64,000 nucleotides of DNA from Streptomyces halobius (GCF_023277745.1 NZ_CP086322.1:2914001-2978000), one strand, 5' to 3'. Shown: positions 18,236 to 26,997, counted from the stretch's first letter. Notes: generated by a model from the letters alone, not told the origin. Translations and numbers: made by a program.

Positions 18236-19183
18236 ATGAGTGGGGCAAGCGTTCTCTACGACGTACCGGGGCCGAAGGCGAAGGTACGCAACCGCGTCTA
18301 CTCGGTCATCGGGTCGCTCGCCGTGCTGGCCGTGCTCGCCTTCGTCGTGATGCGGCTCAACGACAAGGGACAGTTCGACCCCGCGAAGTGGAACATCTTC
18401 AACTACGCGGGCGTGCGCACCAGTATCCGCGACGGCATGCTGGTCACCCTCCAGGTCTTCGCGGTCGCCGCGGTGCTGTCCCTGGTGCTGGGCGTGCTGC
18501 TCGCCGTGGCACGGCTGTCCGACCACAAGCCCGTCCGCTGGCTGGCGACCGGGTTCATCGAGCTCTTCCGCGCGGTTCCGCTGCTGATCACGGTCTACGC
18601 GCTGTGGGTGATCCTGCTCAGCAACCGGGAGGACTTCGGCCTCTCCGGCAACCAGCCGCAGTTCTGGGCGCTGGTCCTCGGACTGACGGTCTACAACGGT
18701 TCGGTGCAGGCCGAGGTGCTGCGGGCCGGCATCCTGTCCGTACCGAAGGGGCAGAGCGAAGCCGCATACGCGCTGGGGCTGAGCAAAACGCAGGTCATGA
18801 TGACGGTGCTGATCCCGCAGGCCGTCCGGGCCATGATGCCGACGATCATCAGCCAGCTCGTGGTGACCCTCAAGGACACGTCCCTCGGCTTCGTCATCAC
18901 ATACGAGGAACTGCTCTACTCGGCCCGCCAGATGAGCACCAACATCATCGTCAACGGCGAGGACGTCTATATCCCGGTCATCATCGTGACCGGCAGCCTC
19001 TACGTCGCGCTGTGCATGGCACTGTCCGCCCTCGCCAACTGGATCGAGCGGCGCGGCCGGCAGGCCAAGACCGGTATCGGTGTGGCCGAGGCCGGGGAGC
19101 CGGTGGCCGCCACCGACGCGATGGAAGTCGGCGACGCGGTCCCCGACGCGCCGGCCGGCGAAAAGACCGGCAAGGAGAACTGA
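18236..19183 (+). CDS. gluD: glutamate ABC transporter permease GluD
   Basis: The second permease of the importer, 315 residues. After a short cytoplasmic head (MSGASVLYDVPGPKAKVRNR) come a transmembrane segment, a periplasmic stretch DKGQFDPAKWNIF, and the permease domain with the EAA loop SEAAYALGLSKTQVMMTVLIP. The carboxy-terminal 40 residues are hydrophilic and Ala/Glu/Asp-rich. The ATG is preceded by GAGGTAAGGG; a GTG 45 bases upstream would add an Arg/Gly-rich extension without family support. It is the last gene before a terminator hairpin. Confidence 0.92.
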   Translation: MSGASVLYDVPGPKAKVRNRVYSVIGSLAVLAVLAFVVMRLNDKGQFDPAKWNIFNYAGVRTSIRDGMLVTLQVFAVAAVLSLVLGVLLAVARLSDHKPVRWLATGFIELFRAVPLLITVYALWVILLSNREDFGLSGNQPQFWALVLGLTVYNGSVQAEVLRAGILSVPKGQSEAAYALGLSKTQVMMTVLIPQAVRAMMPTIISQLVVTLKDTSLGFVITYEELLYSARQMSTNIIVNGEDVYIPVIIVTGSLYVALCMALSALANWIERRGRQAKTGIGVAEAGEPVAATDAMEVGDAVPDAPAGEKTGKEN

Positions 19184-19215
19184 CCGTACGGCGGTCCGAC
19201 CACACACTGTCCACA

Positions 19216-19239
19216 GGCGGCGGCGCCCTTGCCGCCGCC
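19216..19239 (+). terminator. terminator of gluABCD
   Basis: GGCGGCGGC (19216-19224) and GCCGCCGCC (19231-19239) form a 9-bp GC stem, extended by an A-T pair, with a 6-nt loop. It lies 33 bp after the gluD stop. Confidence 0.7.
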
Positions 19240-19357
19240 TCCGTCACTTGACGCGGGCCGCCGCAATGGGTTGCATACGCTGTGTGATCACGCACCGGGC
19301 TCCAACTGCCAGTTCCCGCACCGCCGCTCAGCACTCCCGGGACCGGGGAGCCGTCTC

Positions 19358-21214
19358 GTGGACCCGGTGATCATCGTGGGGGCCGGCCCGGTCGGCCTGT
19401 CCCTCTCGCTCGCGCTCGCCCGCCTCGGTGTGCCCTCCGTGGTCCTCGACGAGAGCGGCGGCCAGGAGGACACCCGGCCCGCCCGCACCGCCGTACTCCG
19501 GCAGGACACCGCGGCGTTCGTCGCCCGGCTCGGCTGTGCCGACACCCTGGAGACCGCCGGCACCCGCTGGACCGCCTGGCGCACCGTACGCCGCCGACGC
19601 CTGCTGGAGCGCGTCGAATTCGCCCCGCACACCCCCGCCGCCAGCGCGTCCCCCGTTCATCTCCCCCAGCACGCGCTGACCCGTGCCCTGCGCGCCGCGC
19701 TGGCCGACGAGGAGCTCGCCGAGATCGTCACCGGCAGCCGACTGACCGAACTGGAGCAGGACGAGCACGGCGTCGGCGCGCACACCCGTGGCCCCAACGA
19801 AACGTGGTGGCGCGGGAGTTACCTGGTCGGCTGCGACGGGCCGCGCTCGACCGTGCGCAAGCTGCTGGACATCCGCTTCCCGGGCCGTACGGCTGTCGAG
19901 CGGCATGCGGTCGCCGCGCTGCGCACCGAACTCCCCTGGCCCGGCGAGGCCCTGCTGCACCGCTCGCCGCCCCGGCACGGCGGACCCGGTGGCGAGGTCT
20001 CCGCCCGCCCGCTGACCGGTGGCGTCTGGCGGCTGGACTGGCTGCTGCCGCCGGGCCGCGATCTGGTCACGCCGGACGCCCTGGTCGCCCGGATCCGCGA
20101 CTCCCTCGCCGGCTGGACGACGGAGGCGGCGGAGCCGGGGAACGAGAGCGGAGCGGCGTTCGGGCGCGGCCACGGCGGGCAGGTCCCGCCGTACGAACTG
20201 CTCGACACCGGCGTGCACACCGTCCACCACCGGCTGGCACGCTCCTGGCGGCAGGGCCGCGCGTTCCTCGCCGGGGACGCCGCGCATCTGCTGGGCGCCC
20301 TCGGCACCCAGGGGCTGGACGAGGGACTGCGGGACGCCGAGAACCTCGCCTGGAAGCTGGGCCTGGCCTGGCACCAGGGCGCCTCCGAGGTGCTGCTGGA
20401 CAGCTACCAGGCGGAGCGCCGGGGCGCGGTCGCGGCCCGGCTGCGCGCCGCGGACCAGGCGCTGCCGCTGCTGCGCGACGGTGGTGCGACCCGCTGGCGG
20501 ACCGTGCTGCCGGGCGCGGCGCGCGGGCACAGCACGCTGCTGACGGACGGGCATCTGGGCCGCGGCCAGCTGGGCGCACCGCCCGTGTACGCCCGCTCCC
20601 CGCTCGCGCCACCCGCCGAGCAGATCGTGGGGGCACCGGTGGGGACGCTTCCCGGAGCACCGGTCACCGACGTGGCGGTCACCACGGCCGACGGTTCCGT
20701 GGTCCGGCTGCGGGACCGGCTGGGCCGCGGGCTCCTGGTGGTGCTGGTGGCGCCCGGTACCGGCGTCTGGGACCGGCGGCACTGGCAGTCGGCGGGGCTG
20801 ATGCCGCAGCTGACCAGCGCGGTCGCCGCGCTGCCGATGCGCTCCGAGGTCCTGGTCACGGAGGCTTATCCGGGCGCGGCAGCGCACACCGTGCTGCTGG
20901 TACGGCCGGACGGACACCTGGTCACGGCGCTGCCCGGCGTCCGTCCCGCCGAGCTGTACATGTGCGCGAACGCGGTGCGGGGCGGGGCGGAGGGGGCACG
21001 GGGGGCGTCGGGAGCGTTGGGGGCGACGGGAGCGTCGGGGGCCTTGGGGCCGTCGTCGGGGGGTGCGGCTGAATCGTCCGGTGGGGCGGGGGTGTCTGGA
21101 ACATCCGGCACATCTGGGGCATCCGGCGCGTCTGGGGTGTCCGGGGGCGGTGCGGGTACCGATTCGGCGATTGACCCTGTGGGAAGCTCCATGCTTCACT
21201 CCGAGGGTGACTGA
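19358..21214 (+). CDS. FAD-dependent aromatic hydroxylase-type monooxygenase
   Basis: A class A flavoprotein monooxygenase (PHBH fold) of 618 residues. The amino terminus holds the FAD-binding GAGPVG (about residues 7-12), a middle CDGPRSTVRK matches the DG motif, and FLAGDAAHLLGALGTQGLDEG is the GD motif. A carboxy-terminal thioredoxin-like domain (TTADGSVVRLRDRLGRGLLVVL) follows, as in phenol-hydroxylase-like members. After about residue 540 the protein becomes a Gly/Ala/Ser low-complexity tail of some 70 residues, not expected for the family. GTG 19358 has GGGGAG seven bases upstream and puts VDPVIIVGAGPVG at the amino terminus. The stop overlaps the start of the leader peptide that follows. 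Substrate unknown. Confidence 0.88.
   Translation: MDPVIIVGAGPVGLSLSLALARLGVPSVVLDESGGQEDTRPARTAVLRQDTAAFVARLGCADTLETAGTRWTAWRTVRRRRLLERVEFAPHTPAASASPVHLPQHALTRALRAALADEELAEIVTGSRLTELEQDEHGVGAHTRGPNETWWRGSYLVGCDGPRSTVRKLLDIRFPGRTAVERHAVAALRTELPWPGEALLHRSPPRHGGPGGEVSARPLTGGVWRLDWLLPPGRDLVTPDALVARIRDSLAGWTTEAAEPGNESGAAFGRGHGGQVPPYELLDTGVHTVHHRLARSWRQGRAFLAGDAAHLLGALGTQGLDEGLRDAENLAWKLGLAWHQGASEVLLDSYQAERRGAVAARLRAADQALPLLRDGGATRWRTVLPGAARGHSTLLTDGHLGRGQLGAPPVYARSPLAPPAEQIVGAPVGTLPGAPVTDVAVTTADGSVVRLRDRLGRGLLVVLVAPGTGVWDRRHWQSAGLMPQLTSAVAALPMRSEVLVTEAYPGAAAHTVLLVRPDGHLVTALPGVRPAELYMCANAVRGGAEGARGASGALGATGASGALGPSSGGAAESSGGAGVSGTSGTSGASGASGVSGGGAGTDSAIDPVGSSMLHSEGD
20981..21160 (+). repeat. low-complexity 9-bp-type repeats coding a Gly/Ser/Ala tail
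   Basis: About 180 bp built from degenerate units such as GGGGCGTCG, GGAGCGTTG, GGGGCATCC and GGCGCGTCT encode a GASGASG-type tail in the monooxygenase. Slippage-prone sequence; length is likely variable between strains. Confidence 0.7.
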
Positions 21215-21293
21215 CAACGGCTCGCGATTCTGGCGGAGGGTCCATCTGGACCTGATCCGCTACGCGGGCTGCACGTGTCATCCGTCCTACTGA
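21207..21293 (+). CDS. putative cysteine-containing leader peptide upstream of cysteine dioxygenase
   Basis: A 28-residue open reading frame beginning GTG 21207, overlapping the monooxygenase stop by 8 bp, ends with RRVHLDLIRYAGCTCHPSY. The R-x-H-x-DL-x-R core followed by a Cys-x-Cys near the end is the pattern of short Streptomyces leader peptides that sit before sulfur-metabolism genes, as I remember them. The cysteine dioxygenase start is 100 bp downstream. I infer cysteine-dependent attenuation: ribosome stalling at the two cysteine codons would report low cysteine. No clear antiterminator pair was found in the 100-bp gap. A TTGACC at 21171 may be the -35 of its promoter. Confidence 0.65.
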   Translation: MTDNGSRFWRRVHLDLIRYAGCTCHPSY

Positions 21294-21393
21294 TCCGCAT
21301 TCCCTTCCCCCGCGCGGCCCTTTCCGTCCGGCTGGCTTCCTCTTTGCCTTCTCCCGGCAGCCGCGCCCTCAGCGATCACTCAGGACGGTTCCC

Positions 21394-22104
21394 GTGCCCG
21401 ACGTACGTACGCCTGCACAGCCGCATGCCGCGGACGCCACCGACGACGACCAGACCGACGACACCACGAGCAACAGCGCCACGAGCAATCGCGCTACGAC
21501 CAGCAGCGCTCCGACCAGCAGCAGCACGTCCCGCAGCACCAGGAGAAGCAACCCCGCGGCCGGCGACGCCGGAGGAGGCGCCACCGGGCGCGGCGCCGGC
21601 CGCGCGGAGAGCGGCCCCAGCGCGTCCGAACTCCTCGACTTCGTGCGCCGCGCCGCCACGGACACCACACTCATCGCCTCTCTGCCGCTCGACCCGGAAG
21701 GCCGTACCTGGATCCGGCTCAACGGGCCGGGCGGCAGCGAGGCATGGCTGATCGGCTGGCCCCCCGGTACCGGCACCGGCTGGCACGACCACGGCGGCTC
21801 GCGCGGCGCCTTCGCGGCGGCCGTCGGCGCCCTGGCGGAACAGTCGCTCGCCGCCCAACTGCCCACCGAGGGCTGGCGAACGCTGGAACTCGCCGACGGC
21901 GTGGACCGGGAGCGCACACTGAGCGGCGGACACGGCAGGGCGTTCGGCCCACACCACGTCCACCAGGTGCTGAACACCTCCAGGGATACCCACGCGATAT
22001 CCGTACACGCCTACTACCCGCCGCTGCCGCTGATGCGCCGCTACAGCCGCACCGGTCCGGTGCTGCGTCTCGAAGAGGTCGAACGCCCGGAGGAGTGGCT
22101 GTGA
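21394..22104 (+). CDS. cysteine dioxygenase family protein
   Basis: A cupin that oxidises cysteine (or a related thiol) to a sulfinate with a non-haem iron. The catalytic part begins near residue 70 and has the iron-binding HDH (in GWHDHGGSRGAF) and a later HHVHQV, the usual three-His set, then the SVHAYYPPLPLMRRY ending typical of the family. The first 65 residues are a Ser/Thr/Asn/Asp-rich, probably disordered extension not expected in cysteine dioxygenases. GTG 21394 follows AGGACGG. It overlaps the next gene by 4 bp (GTGA), so both are co-translated, with the leader peptide upstream. Confidence 0.88.
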   Translation: MPDVRTPAQPHAADATDDDQTDDTTSNSATSNRATTSSAPTSSSTSRSTRRSNPAAGDAGGGATGRGAGRAESGPSASELLDFVRRAATDTTLIASLPLDPEGRTWIRLNGPGGSEAWLIGWPPGTGTGWHDHGGSRGAFAAAVGALAEQSLAAQLPTEGWRTLELADGVDRERTLSGGHGRAFGPHHVHQVLNTSRDTHAISVHAYYPPLPLMRRYSRTGPVLRLEEVERPEEWL

Positions 22105-22541
22105 GCGGAGGAGCGGGCGCGGGGGCTGCGGCGCGTGAACTGAGCGCCGTCGACGCGTTGTTGGAGCGGGCCCGGAGCGAGCTCGTACGAGTGGCACCCC
22201 GGGAGGCCGCCGCGATCCAGGAAGCGGGCGGACTTCTGGTGGACATCCGGTACGCGGAACTGCGGGAGCGTGACGGCACGATCCCCGGCGCGCTGATCGT
22301 GGAGCGCAACGAACTGGAATGGCGGCTCGACCCGACGAGCGAACACCGCGCCCCGGAGGCGACACATCACGCTCTGCCGGTCGTCGTGATCTGCAACGAG
22401 GGCTACGCATCAAGCCTCGCGGCAGTCTCCCTGCGCCAGTTGGGCCTCCCCCACGCCACCGATCTCGCCGGCGGCTTCCAGGCTTGGCGGGCCGCGGGGT
22501 TGGAGGTCGTACGGTCGGGCGGAGTGACGGAGACGGGGTGA
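22101..22541 (+). CDS. rhodanese-like sulfurtransferase
   Basis: A 146-residue single rhodanese domain: LLVDIRYAELRERDGTIPGALIVERNELEW, then the active-site loop CNEGYAS with the catalytic cysteine, and ATDLAGGFQAWRAAGLEV at the end. It moves sulfane sulfur via a cysteine persulfide. The GTG start sits in the cysteine dioxygenase stop codon (GTGA overlap) with GGAGGAG six bases upstream. The pair suggests joint handling of cysteine-derived sulfur. Directly after the stop there are two similar 15-bp segments (22550-22580). Confidence 0.9.
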   Translation: MSGGAGAGAAARELSAVDALLERARSELVRVAPREAAAIQEAGGLLVDIRYAELRERDGTIPGALIVERNELEWRLDPTSEHRAPEATHHALPVVVICNEGYASSLAAVSLRQLGLPHATDLAGGFQAWRAAGLEVVRSGGVTETG

Positions 22542-22589
22542 GAGCGCCGCTTCTGGAGGCTTCCCCTCTGGGGACTTCCCCCCGCCCCC

Positions 22590-23234
22590 TCACGCATCCG
22601 GCAGATGCCGCTCCAACACTTCTGGGTCCTCCCCTTCCTCCTCCAGGGCCTGTCTGACCACCCGTAGGGCAAGGCCCTCCGGGTAGCCCTTGCGGGCCAG
22701 CATCCCGGCCAGGCGACGGAGGCGTTTGTCGCGGTCCAGGCCCCTGGTCGCGCGCAGTTTGCGGGCGACCAGTTCGCGGGCGGTGGACTCCTCCTGGTCG
22801 GAGTCGAGGCGGCCGACGGCCTCCTCGATCAGGCCGGAGTCCACGCCCTTGGTACGCAGTTCACGGGCGAGGGCCCGACGCGCCAGGCCCCGGCCGTGGT
22901 GGCGGGACTCCACCCAGGCTTCGGCGAAGGCCGCGTCATCGATCAGTCCGACGTCCTCGAAACGCGACAGCACCTCCTCCGCGGCCTCCTCGGGGATACC
23001 CCGCTCGCACAGGGCGTCCCCGAGTTGCTTGCGTGTCCGCGGACTCCCGGTGAGCAGGCGCAGGCAGATGGCCCGCGCCTGCTCCTCGGGCGTACGCGGC
23101 GGTCCCGTCCCGGCCCTCGACGAGGCAGGACCACCGCCGTTCTTACGGCCCCGGCGGCCGCTACGGTTCTCGGCGTCCCCGGCAGCGTTACTCGTCTCGT
23201 GCTCGCTGCCGGGCCAGTCCGTTCGCCGTGTCAT
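22590..23234 (-). CDS. recX: recombination regulator RecX
   Basis: RecX binds inside the RecA filament and restrains RecA activity. The 214-residue protein has a variable Arg/Gly-rich amino-terminal tail of about 50 residues and then three tandem three-helix RecX repeats: ICLRLLTGSPRTRKQLGDAL, GLIDDAAFAEAWVESR and the final ARKGYPEGLALRVVRQAL. ATG 23234 lies 6 bp after the recA stop. There is no good ribosome site of its own, so translation probably depends on coupling to recA. Confidence 0.93.
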   Translation of the reverse strand: MTRRTDWPGSEHETSNAAGDAENRSGRRGRKNGGGPASSRAGTGPPRTPEEQARAICLRLLTGSPRTRKQLGDALCERGIPEEAAEEVLSRFEDVGLIDDAAFAEAWVESRHHGRGLARRALARELRTKGVDSGLIEEAVGRLDSDQEESTARELVARKLRATRGLDRDKRLRRLAGMLARKGYPEGLALRVVRQALEEEGEDPEVLERHLPDA

Positions 23235-23240
23235 GGCGGG

Positions 23241-24353
23241 CTAGCTCTTGGCCGCGGCGGCCTTGGAACCCTTGGCGCCCTTGGCCGCCGGTGCCGCGGT
23301 GGCCGGGGCGCTTGCCGCACCCGCGGCGTCCGCGCCGGGCTCCGCCGCGTCCTGCGGCTTCGCGCCGATGCCGAGCTTCTCCTTGATCTTCTTCTCGATC
23401 TCGTTGGCGAGATCCGGGTTGTCCTTGAGGAAGTTGCGGGCGTTCTCCTTGCCCTGACCGAGCTGATCGCCTTCGTACGTGTACCAGGCGCCGGACTTGC
23501 GGATGAAGCCGTGGTCGACACCCATGTCGATCAGGCCGCCCTCGCGGCTGATGCCATGGCCGTAGAGGATGTCGAACTCGGCCTGCTTGAACGGCGGGGA
23601 GACCTTGTTCTTGACGACCTTCACGCGGGTGCGGTTGCCGACCGCTTCCGTGCCGTCCTTGAGGGTCTCGATACGGCGGATGTCGAGGCGCACCGAGGCG
23701 TAGAACTTCAGGGCGCGGCCACCGGTCGTGGTCTCCGGCGAGCCGAACATCACGCCGATCTTCTCGCGGAGCTGGTTGATGAAGATCGCGGTGGTCTTGG
23801 ACTGGTTGAGCGCGCTGGTGATCTTGCGCAGGGCCTGGCTCATCAGCCGGGCCTGGAGGCCGACGTGGGAGTCACCCATCTCGCCCTCGATCTCGGCCCG
23901 CGGCACCAGGGCGGCGACGGAGTCGATGACGATGAGGTCGAGCGCGCCGGAACGGACCAGCATGTCCGTGATCTCCAGCGCCTGCTCTCCGTTGTCGGGC
24001 TGGGAAAGGATCAGGGCGTCCGTGTCCACGCCGAGCTTCTTGGCGTACTCGGGGTCCAGCGCGTGCTCGGCGTCGATGAACGCGACGGAGCCGCCGGCCT
24101 TCTGGGCGTTCGCGACGGCGTGCAGGGTCAGGGTCGTCTTACCGGAGGATTCCGGGCCGTAGACCTCGATGACGCGGCCGCGGGGGAGGCCGCCGACGCC
24201 GAGCGCGACGTCGAGAGCGGTGGAGCCGGTGGGGATGACCTCGACGGGTTCTTTCGAGCGCTCTCCCATACGCATCACGGCGCCCTTGCCGAATTGCCGT
24301 TCAATCTGTGCGAGCGCGGCGTCGAGCGCCTTCTCGCGGTCGGTGCCTGCCAT
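23241..24353 (-). CDS. recA: recombinase RecA
   Basis: RecA forms the nucleoprotein filament for strand exchange and triggers LexA self-cleavage. The 370-residue protein has Walker A GPESSGKT (66-73), the Glu in [16 protein letters not shown], Walker [11 protein letters not shown], loop L1 near GEMGDSHVG and L2 [22 protein letters not shown]. The carboxy end is an Ala/Lys/Gly-rich tail typical of Streptomyces RecA. ATG 24353 follows GGTGGAA; a longer in-frame reading starts upstream but has no RecA homology. An SOS box and a TTGACA lie about 140 bp upstream, indicating LexA control. Confidence 0.97.
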   Translation of the reverse strand: MAGTDREKALDAALAQIERQFGKGAVMRMGERSKEPVEVIPTGSTALDVALGVGGLPRGRVIEVYGPESSGKTTLTLHAVANAQKAGGSVAFIDAEHALDPEYAKKLGVDTDALILSQPDNGEQALEITDMLVRSGALDLIVIDSVAALVPRAEIEGEMGDSHVGLQARLMSQALRKITSALNQSKTTAIFINQLREKIGVMFGSPETTTGGRALKFYASVRLDIRRIETLKDGTEAVGNRTRVKVVKNKVSPPFKQAEFDILYGHGISREGGLIDMGVDHGFIRKSGAWYTYEGDQLGQGKENARNFLKDNPDLANEIEKKIKEKLGIGAKPQDAAEPGADAAGAASAPATAAPAAKGAKGSKAAAAKS

Positions 24354-24491
24354 GGGTTCCACCCGATTTGCTTGAGTCGATCGCTTCACGTCCACGACGC
24401 TAACGCCTGCCACTGACAATGCGCCCGGACCCGGCTCCAGCCTGTGGATAACTCCGCTGAAAGCCCCGGAACACAGGCCGGACCCCCAATA

Positions 24492-24518
24492 AGAATGGAT
24501 GTTCGATTTTGGTGTCAA
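24492..24518 (-). promoter_or_regulatory. recA promoter with SOS (LexA) box
   Basis: On the minus strand TTGACA (complement of 24513-24518) is followed by CGAACATCCATTCT (24492-24505). It resembles the actinobacterial LexA box CGAAC-N4-GTTCG with one weak half. The box covers the expected -10 region (CATTCT), so LexA binding would block the promoter. Confidence 0.75.
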
Positions 24519-24606
24519 GCGTCTCGCCCGGCGCCGTCACGGACGCCGGTGTTCTGTGCCGGTGAGGGCTGAGCACGTTGTCATCGAGGTGAGGGTGGGT
24601 GCCGGG

Positions 24607-25083
24607 TCAGTGCATCAAGGTGAGAACCACCTCGTCGATCTCCTCTCCCCGCGCGTTCGCAAAACCCCGCTCGATGCCGGTCACGACGAATCCGCACTTC
24701 TCCAGCACCCGGATGGAGCCGCCGTTGTCCGCAGCCGCGCGGGCGCGCAGCGGACGCTCCGGCACGACGCCGAGCAGCTCTCGCAGTGCGGCGGTGGCCG
24801 CTCCGCGGCCCCCGTGCTCCCGCCCGATCCAGTACGTGACCTCGCGCTCCTCGGTCGGACCGAACACGGCAGCGTGCCCGACGATCTCCCCGCCCTCACC
24901 GGCGATGGTGCGCACGACGACTGACGGATCTTGACGGATGCGCGCCCAGTGGGCCTCGAAACGGGCGCGGTCCGACGGGTCCTCGGCGGTGAACGCCGCC
25001 ATCCGCATCCCCTCGGGATCGTTCGCGTGGGCGTAGAAGACGGGCAGATCGCCGTCTCTCACTTCTCGCAGCGTTACGTGCAT
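24607..25083 (-). CDS. GNAT family N-acetyltransferase
   Basis: A 158-residue acetyltransferase of the GNAT fold: an amino-terminal MHVTLREVRDGDLPVFYAH motif, beta strands around GEIVGHAAVF and VTYWIGREHGGRGAATAAL with an RxxGxA-type CoA-binding loop, and ADNGGSIRVLEKCGFVVTGIE as motif B. It resembles the RimJ/RimL-like subgroup. ATG 25083 follows GGGGAGG seven bases upstream. Substrate unknown. It lies between recA and the AI-2E transporter, same strand, with its own spacers. Confidence 0.88.
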   Translation of the reverse strand: MHVTLREVRDGDLPVFYAHANDPEGMRMAAFTAEDPSDRARFEAHWARIRQDPSVVVRTIAGEGGEIVGHAAVFGPTEEREVTYWIGREHGGRGAATAALRELLGVVPERPLRARAAADNGGSIRVLEKCGFVVTGIERGFANARGEEIDEVVLTLMH

Positions 25084-25114
25084 CAGAGCCTCCCCTGTTC
25101 GATTCCCCCGCCGA

Positions 25115-25142
25115 GGCCGCTGAGCGGCCGGGCTCAGCGGCC
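25115..25142 (-). terminator. hairpin overlapping the AI-2E transporter stop
   Basis: GGCCGCTGAG (25115-25124) and CTCAGCGGCC (25133-25142) form a perfect 10-bp stem. The stop codon of the transporter gene (25134-25136) lies inside the stem. Probably its terminator. Confidence 0.65.
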
Positions 25143-26462
25143 GCTCTCGTCGTCCCCCTGACCGGGCCCGCGGCCGGACCCCTGCGTGCGCCCCCGATCG
25201 TCGTCCTGCCGCCCCTGATCACCGTCCTGGGCCGCCTCCCCCGCGCCACCCGTCTCCGTCCGCTGGTCGGCCAACGGAGACGACGGCTGTCCGTTGTGCA
25301 GGGTGCGCCGGACCTGGGCGAGGACCCTGGCGCCGCCCCGGCGGCCGCGGAGCCTGCCGTGGACCCGTGGGTCGTCGGTGACCTCGTAACGCTTGACGTA
25401 CGCGCCGAGGAACGCCTGCAGCGTCGCCGTCGCCGGGATCGCGATCAGCGCGCCGACCGCGCCCATCAGGGCGGTGCCCGCGACGACCGAGCCGAAGGCG
25501 ACGGCCGGGTGGATGTCCACCGTCCTGGCGGTGATCCGCGGCTGCAGGAGGTAGTTCTCGAACTGCTGGTAGACCACGACGAAGCCGAACACCCACAGCG
25601 CGTACCAGGGGTTGACGGTGAACGCGATCAGTATGGGCAGCGCGCCCGCCATATATGTGCCGATGGTCGGTATGAACTGCGAGACCAGGCCCACCCAGAT
25701 GCCCAGGGCCGGGGCGTACGGGACGCCGAGGATCTCCAGCAGGATGTAGTGCGCGATTCCGGAGATCAGCGCCATCAGACCCCGGGAGTAGAGATATCCG
25801 CCGGTTTTGGCGACCGCGATCTCCCAGGCACGCAGCACCTCCGCCTGCCGTCGGGGCGGGAGGACGGAGCACAGCGCGCGGCGCAGCCGGGGGCCGTCGG
25901 CGGCGAAGTAGAACGAGAACAGCGCCACCGTCAGGAGGTTGAACAGGCTGCCCAGCACCGTGGCGGAGACGGCGAGGACGTTGTTGGCGCTGTCCTGGAC
26001 GTACTTCTGCAGCCAGTCGGACCTGAGGAGGTTGTTCTGCACCTCGACCCGGGAGAGGTGGGTGTGGAAGGTGTCGTTCATCCAGCTGATGACGGAGTCC
26101 AGGTACTGCGGGAACTCCTCGACCATCGTGGCGATCTGGCCGGCGACCATGGACCCGAGGAGTGCGAAGAATCCGGCCGTCACGACGAGGATCCCGAGGA
26201 ACACCGCGCCGGTGGCCAGCCCGCGCCGGACGCCCCGGGCCGCCATCCAGTCGACGGCCGGTTCGACGGCCAGCGCCAGGAAGAACGCGATGAGGATGTT
26301 GAGCAGGAGCGTGATCAGCTGGTGGAAGCCCCAGCTGGCGAGCTGGAAGCAGGCCACCAGGGCGAGCGCGAGCACCATGGCGCGCGGCAGCCAGCGCGGC
26401 ATCCGTACGTCGGAGCCGTCCTGGGGTCGAGGTTGGTCGTTGCCGTCGATCTCATCAGTCAC
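25134..26462 (-). CDS. AI-2E family transporter (YdiK/PerM type)
   Basis: A polytopic membrane protein of 442 residues with about eight hydrophobic segments and the family landmarks LALVVEP-like FFLALAVEPAVDW, the long cytoplasmic/periplasmic middle region (about 120-220), GIWVGLVSQFIPTIGTYM and VYQQFENYLLQPRI. Family members include autoinducer-2 exporter TqsA and sodium/proton antiporters, so substrate is not certain. The carboxy-terminal 70 residues are charged and Gln/Asp/Gly-rich. GTG 26462 (VTDEIDGNDQ) is taken as start although no strong ribosome site is visible; further upstream the reading is Arg-rich and without hydrophobic character. Confidence 0.88.
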   Translation of the reverse strand: MTDEIDGNDQPRPQDGSDVRMPRWLPRAMVLALALVACFQLASWGFHQLITLLLNILIAFFLALAVEPAVDWMAARGVRRGLATGAVFLGILVVTAGFFALLGSMVAGQIATMVEEFPQYLDSVISWMNDTFHTHLSRVEVQNNLLRSDWLQKYVQDSANNVLAVSATVLGSLFNLLTVALFSFYFAADGPRLRRALCSVLPPRRQAEVLRAWEIAVAKTGGYLYSRGLMALISGIAHYILLEILGVPYAPALGIWVGLVSQFIPTIGTYMAGALPILIAFTVNPWYALWVFGFVVVYQQFENYLLQPRITARTVDIHPAVAFGSVVAGTALMGAVGALIAIPATATLQAFLGAYVKRYEVTDDPRVHGRLRGRRGGARVLAQVRRTLHNGQPSSPLADQRTETGGAGEAAQDGDQGRQDDDRGRTQGSGRGPGQGDDESGR

Positions 26463-26582
26463 GCGCACGGGCCAAGTGTCGCGCACCGCACCGACACTCC
26501 TGGCCCGGCCCTGCCGATCCGCCTCCGACACCGTCCGGCGGGGCAGGTTCGCCTGCGGCCCCAACGCTGCGCCGGAGCCTCC

Positions 26583-26777
26583 TCAGCGCTTGTCCTCCGG
26601 CACTTCCATGGTCGAACAGACCACCCGCCACACCTCTTTGGCGCTCCACCCCGCGTCCAGCGCCTCATGAACGGTCCGGCCACCGAGGCCGGACATCACA
26701 TGATCGCGCGCGAAGGAGTCGGCGTACGTCGCACCGAAATGATCCGCCATCCGCTGCCAGAAGGTCGTCAACCGCAT
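26583..26777 (-). CDS. DUF3046 family protein
   Basis: A 64-residue protein that starts MRLTTFWQRMADHFGATYAD and contains DHVMSGLGGRTVHEALDAG, the DUF3046 signature. The family is confined to actinobacteria and is nearly always close to recA, as here, but has no assigned function. It is short, acidic/aromatic-rich and predicted helical. ATG 26777 fixes the canonical family start; several longer in-frame starts are not conserved. It is the last core gene before the accessory block. Confidence 0.88.
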   Translation of the reverse strand: MRLTTFWQRMADHFGATYADSFARDHVMSGLGGRTVHEALDAGWSAKEVWRVVCSTMEVPEDKR

Positions 26778-26991
26778 ACATCCCACTCCATACCCACTCT
26801 GACCTGCATGTTTACTGCACTCCTGGCCCCTCACGGCCCCAGGGAGATCTCCGGAGAGGTCTGCCTCCCCATGAACCAAGCATCCCTCGCCAGGCGTCCA
26901 CCGCGGCGTGACCTTGCGCTCCCCCAGCCGCCCCCGCCGTAAAGCTGACCGAGACCATAGGCATCCGCCTCCGCTCGGCACGCCCTCGCGC

Positions 26992-26997
26992 TAGTGT
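26992..26997 (+). promoter_or_regulatory. -10 element for a leaderless transcript
   Basis: TAGTGT matches the Streptomyces -10 pattern TAnnnT and ends seven bases before the GTG start at 27004. No ribosome site is present, so transcription probably starts at the start codon itself (leaderless mRNA). Confidence 0.5.
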
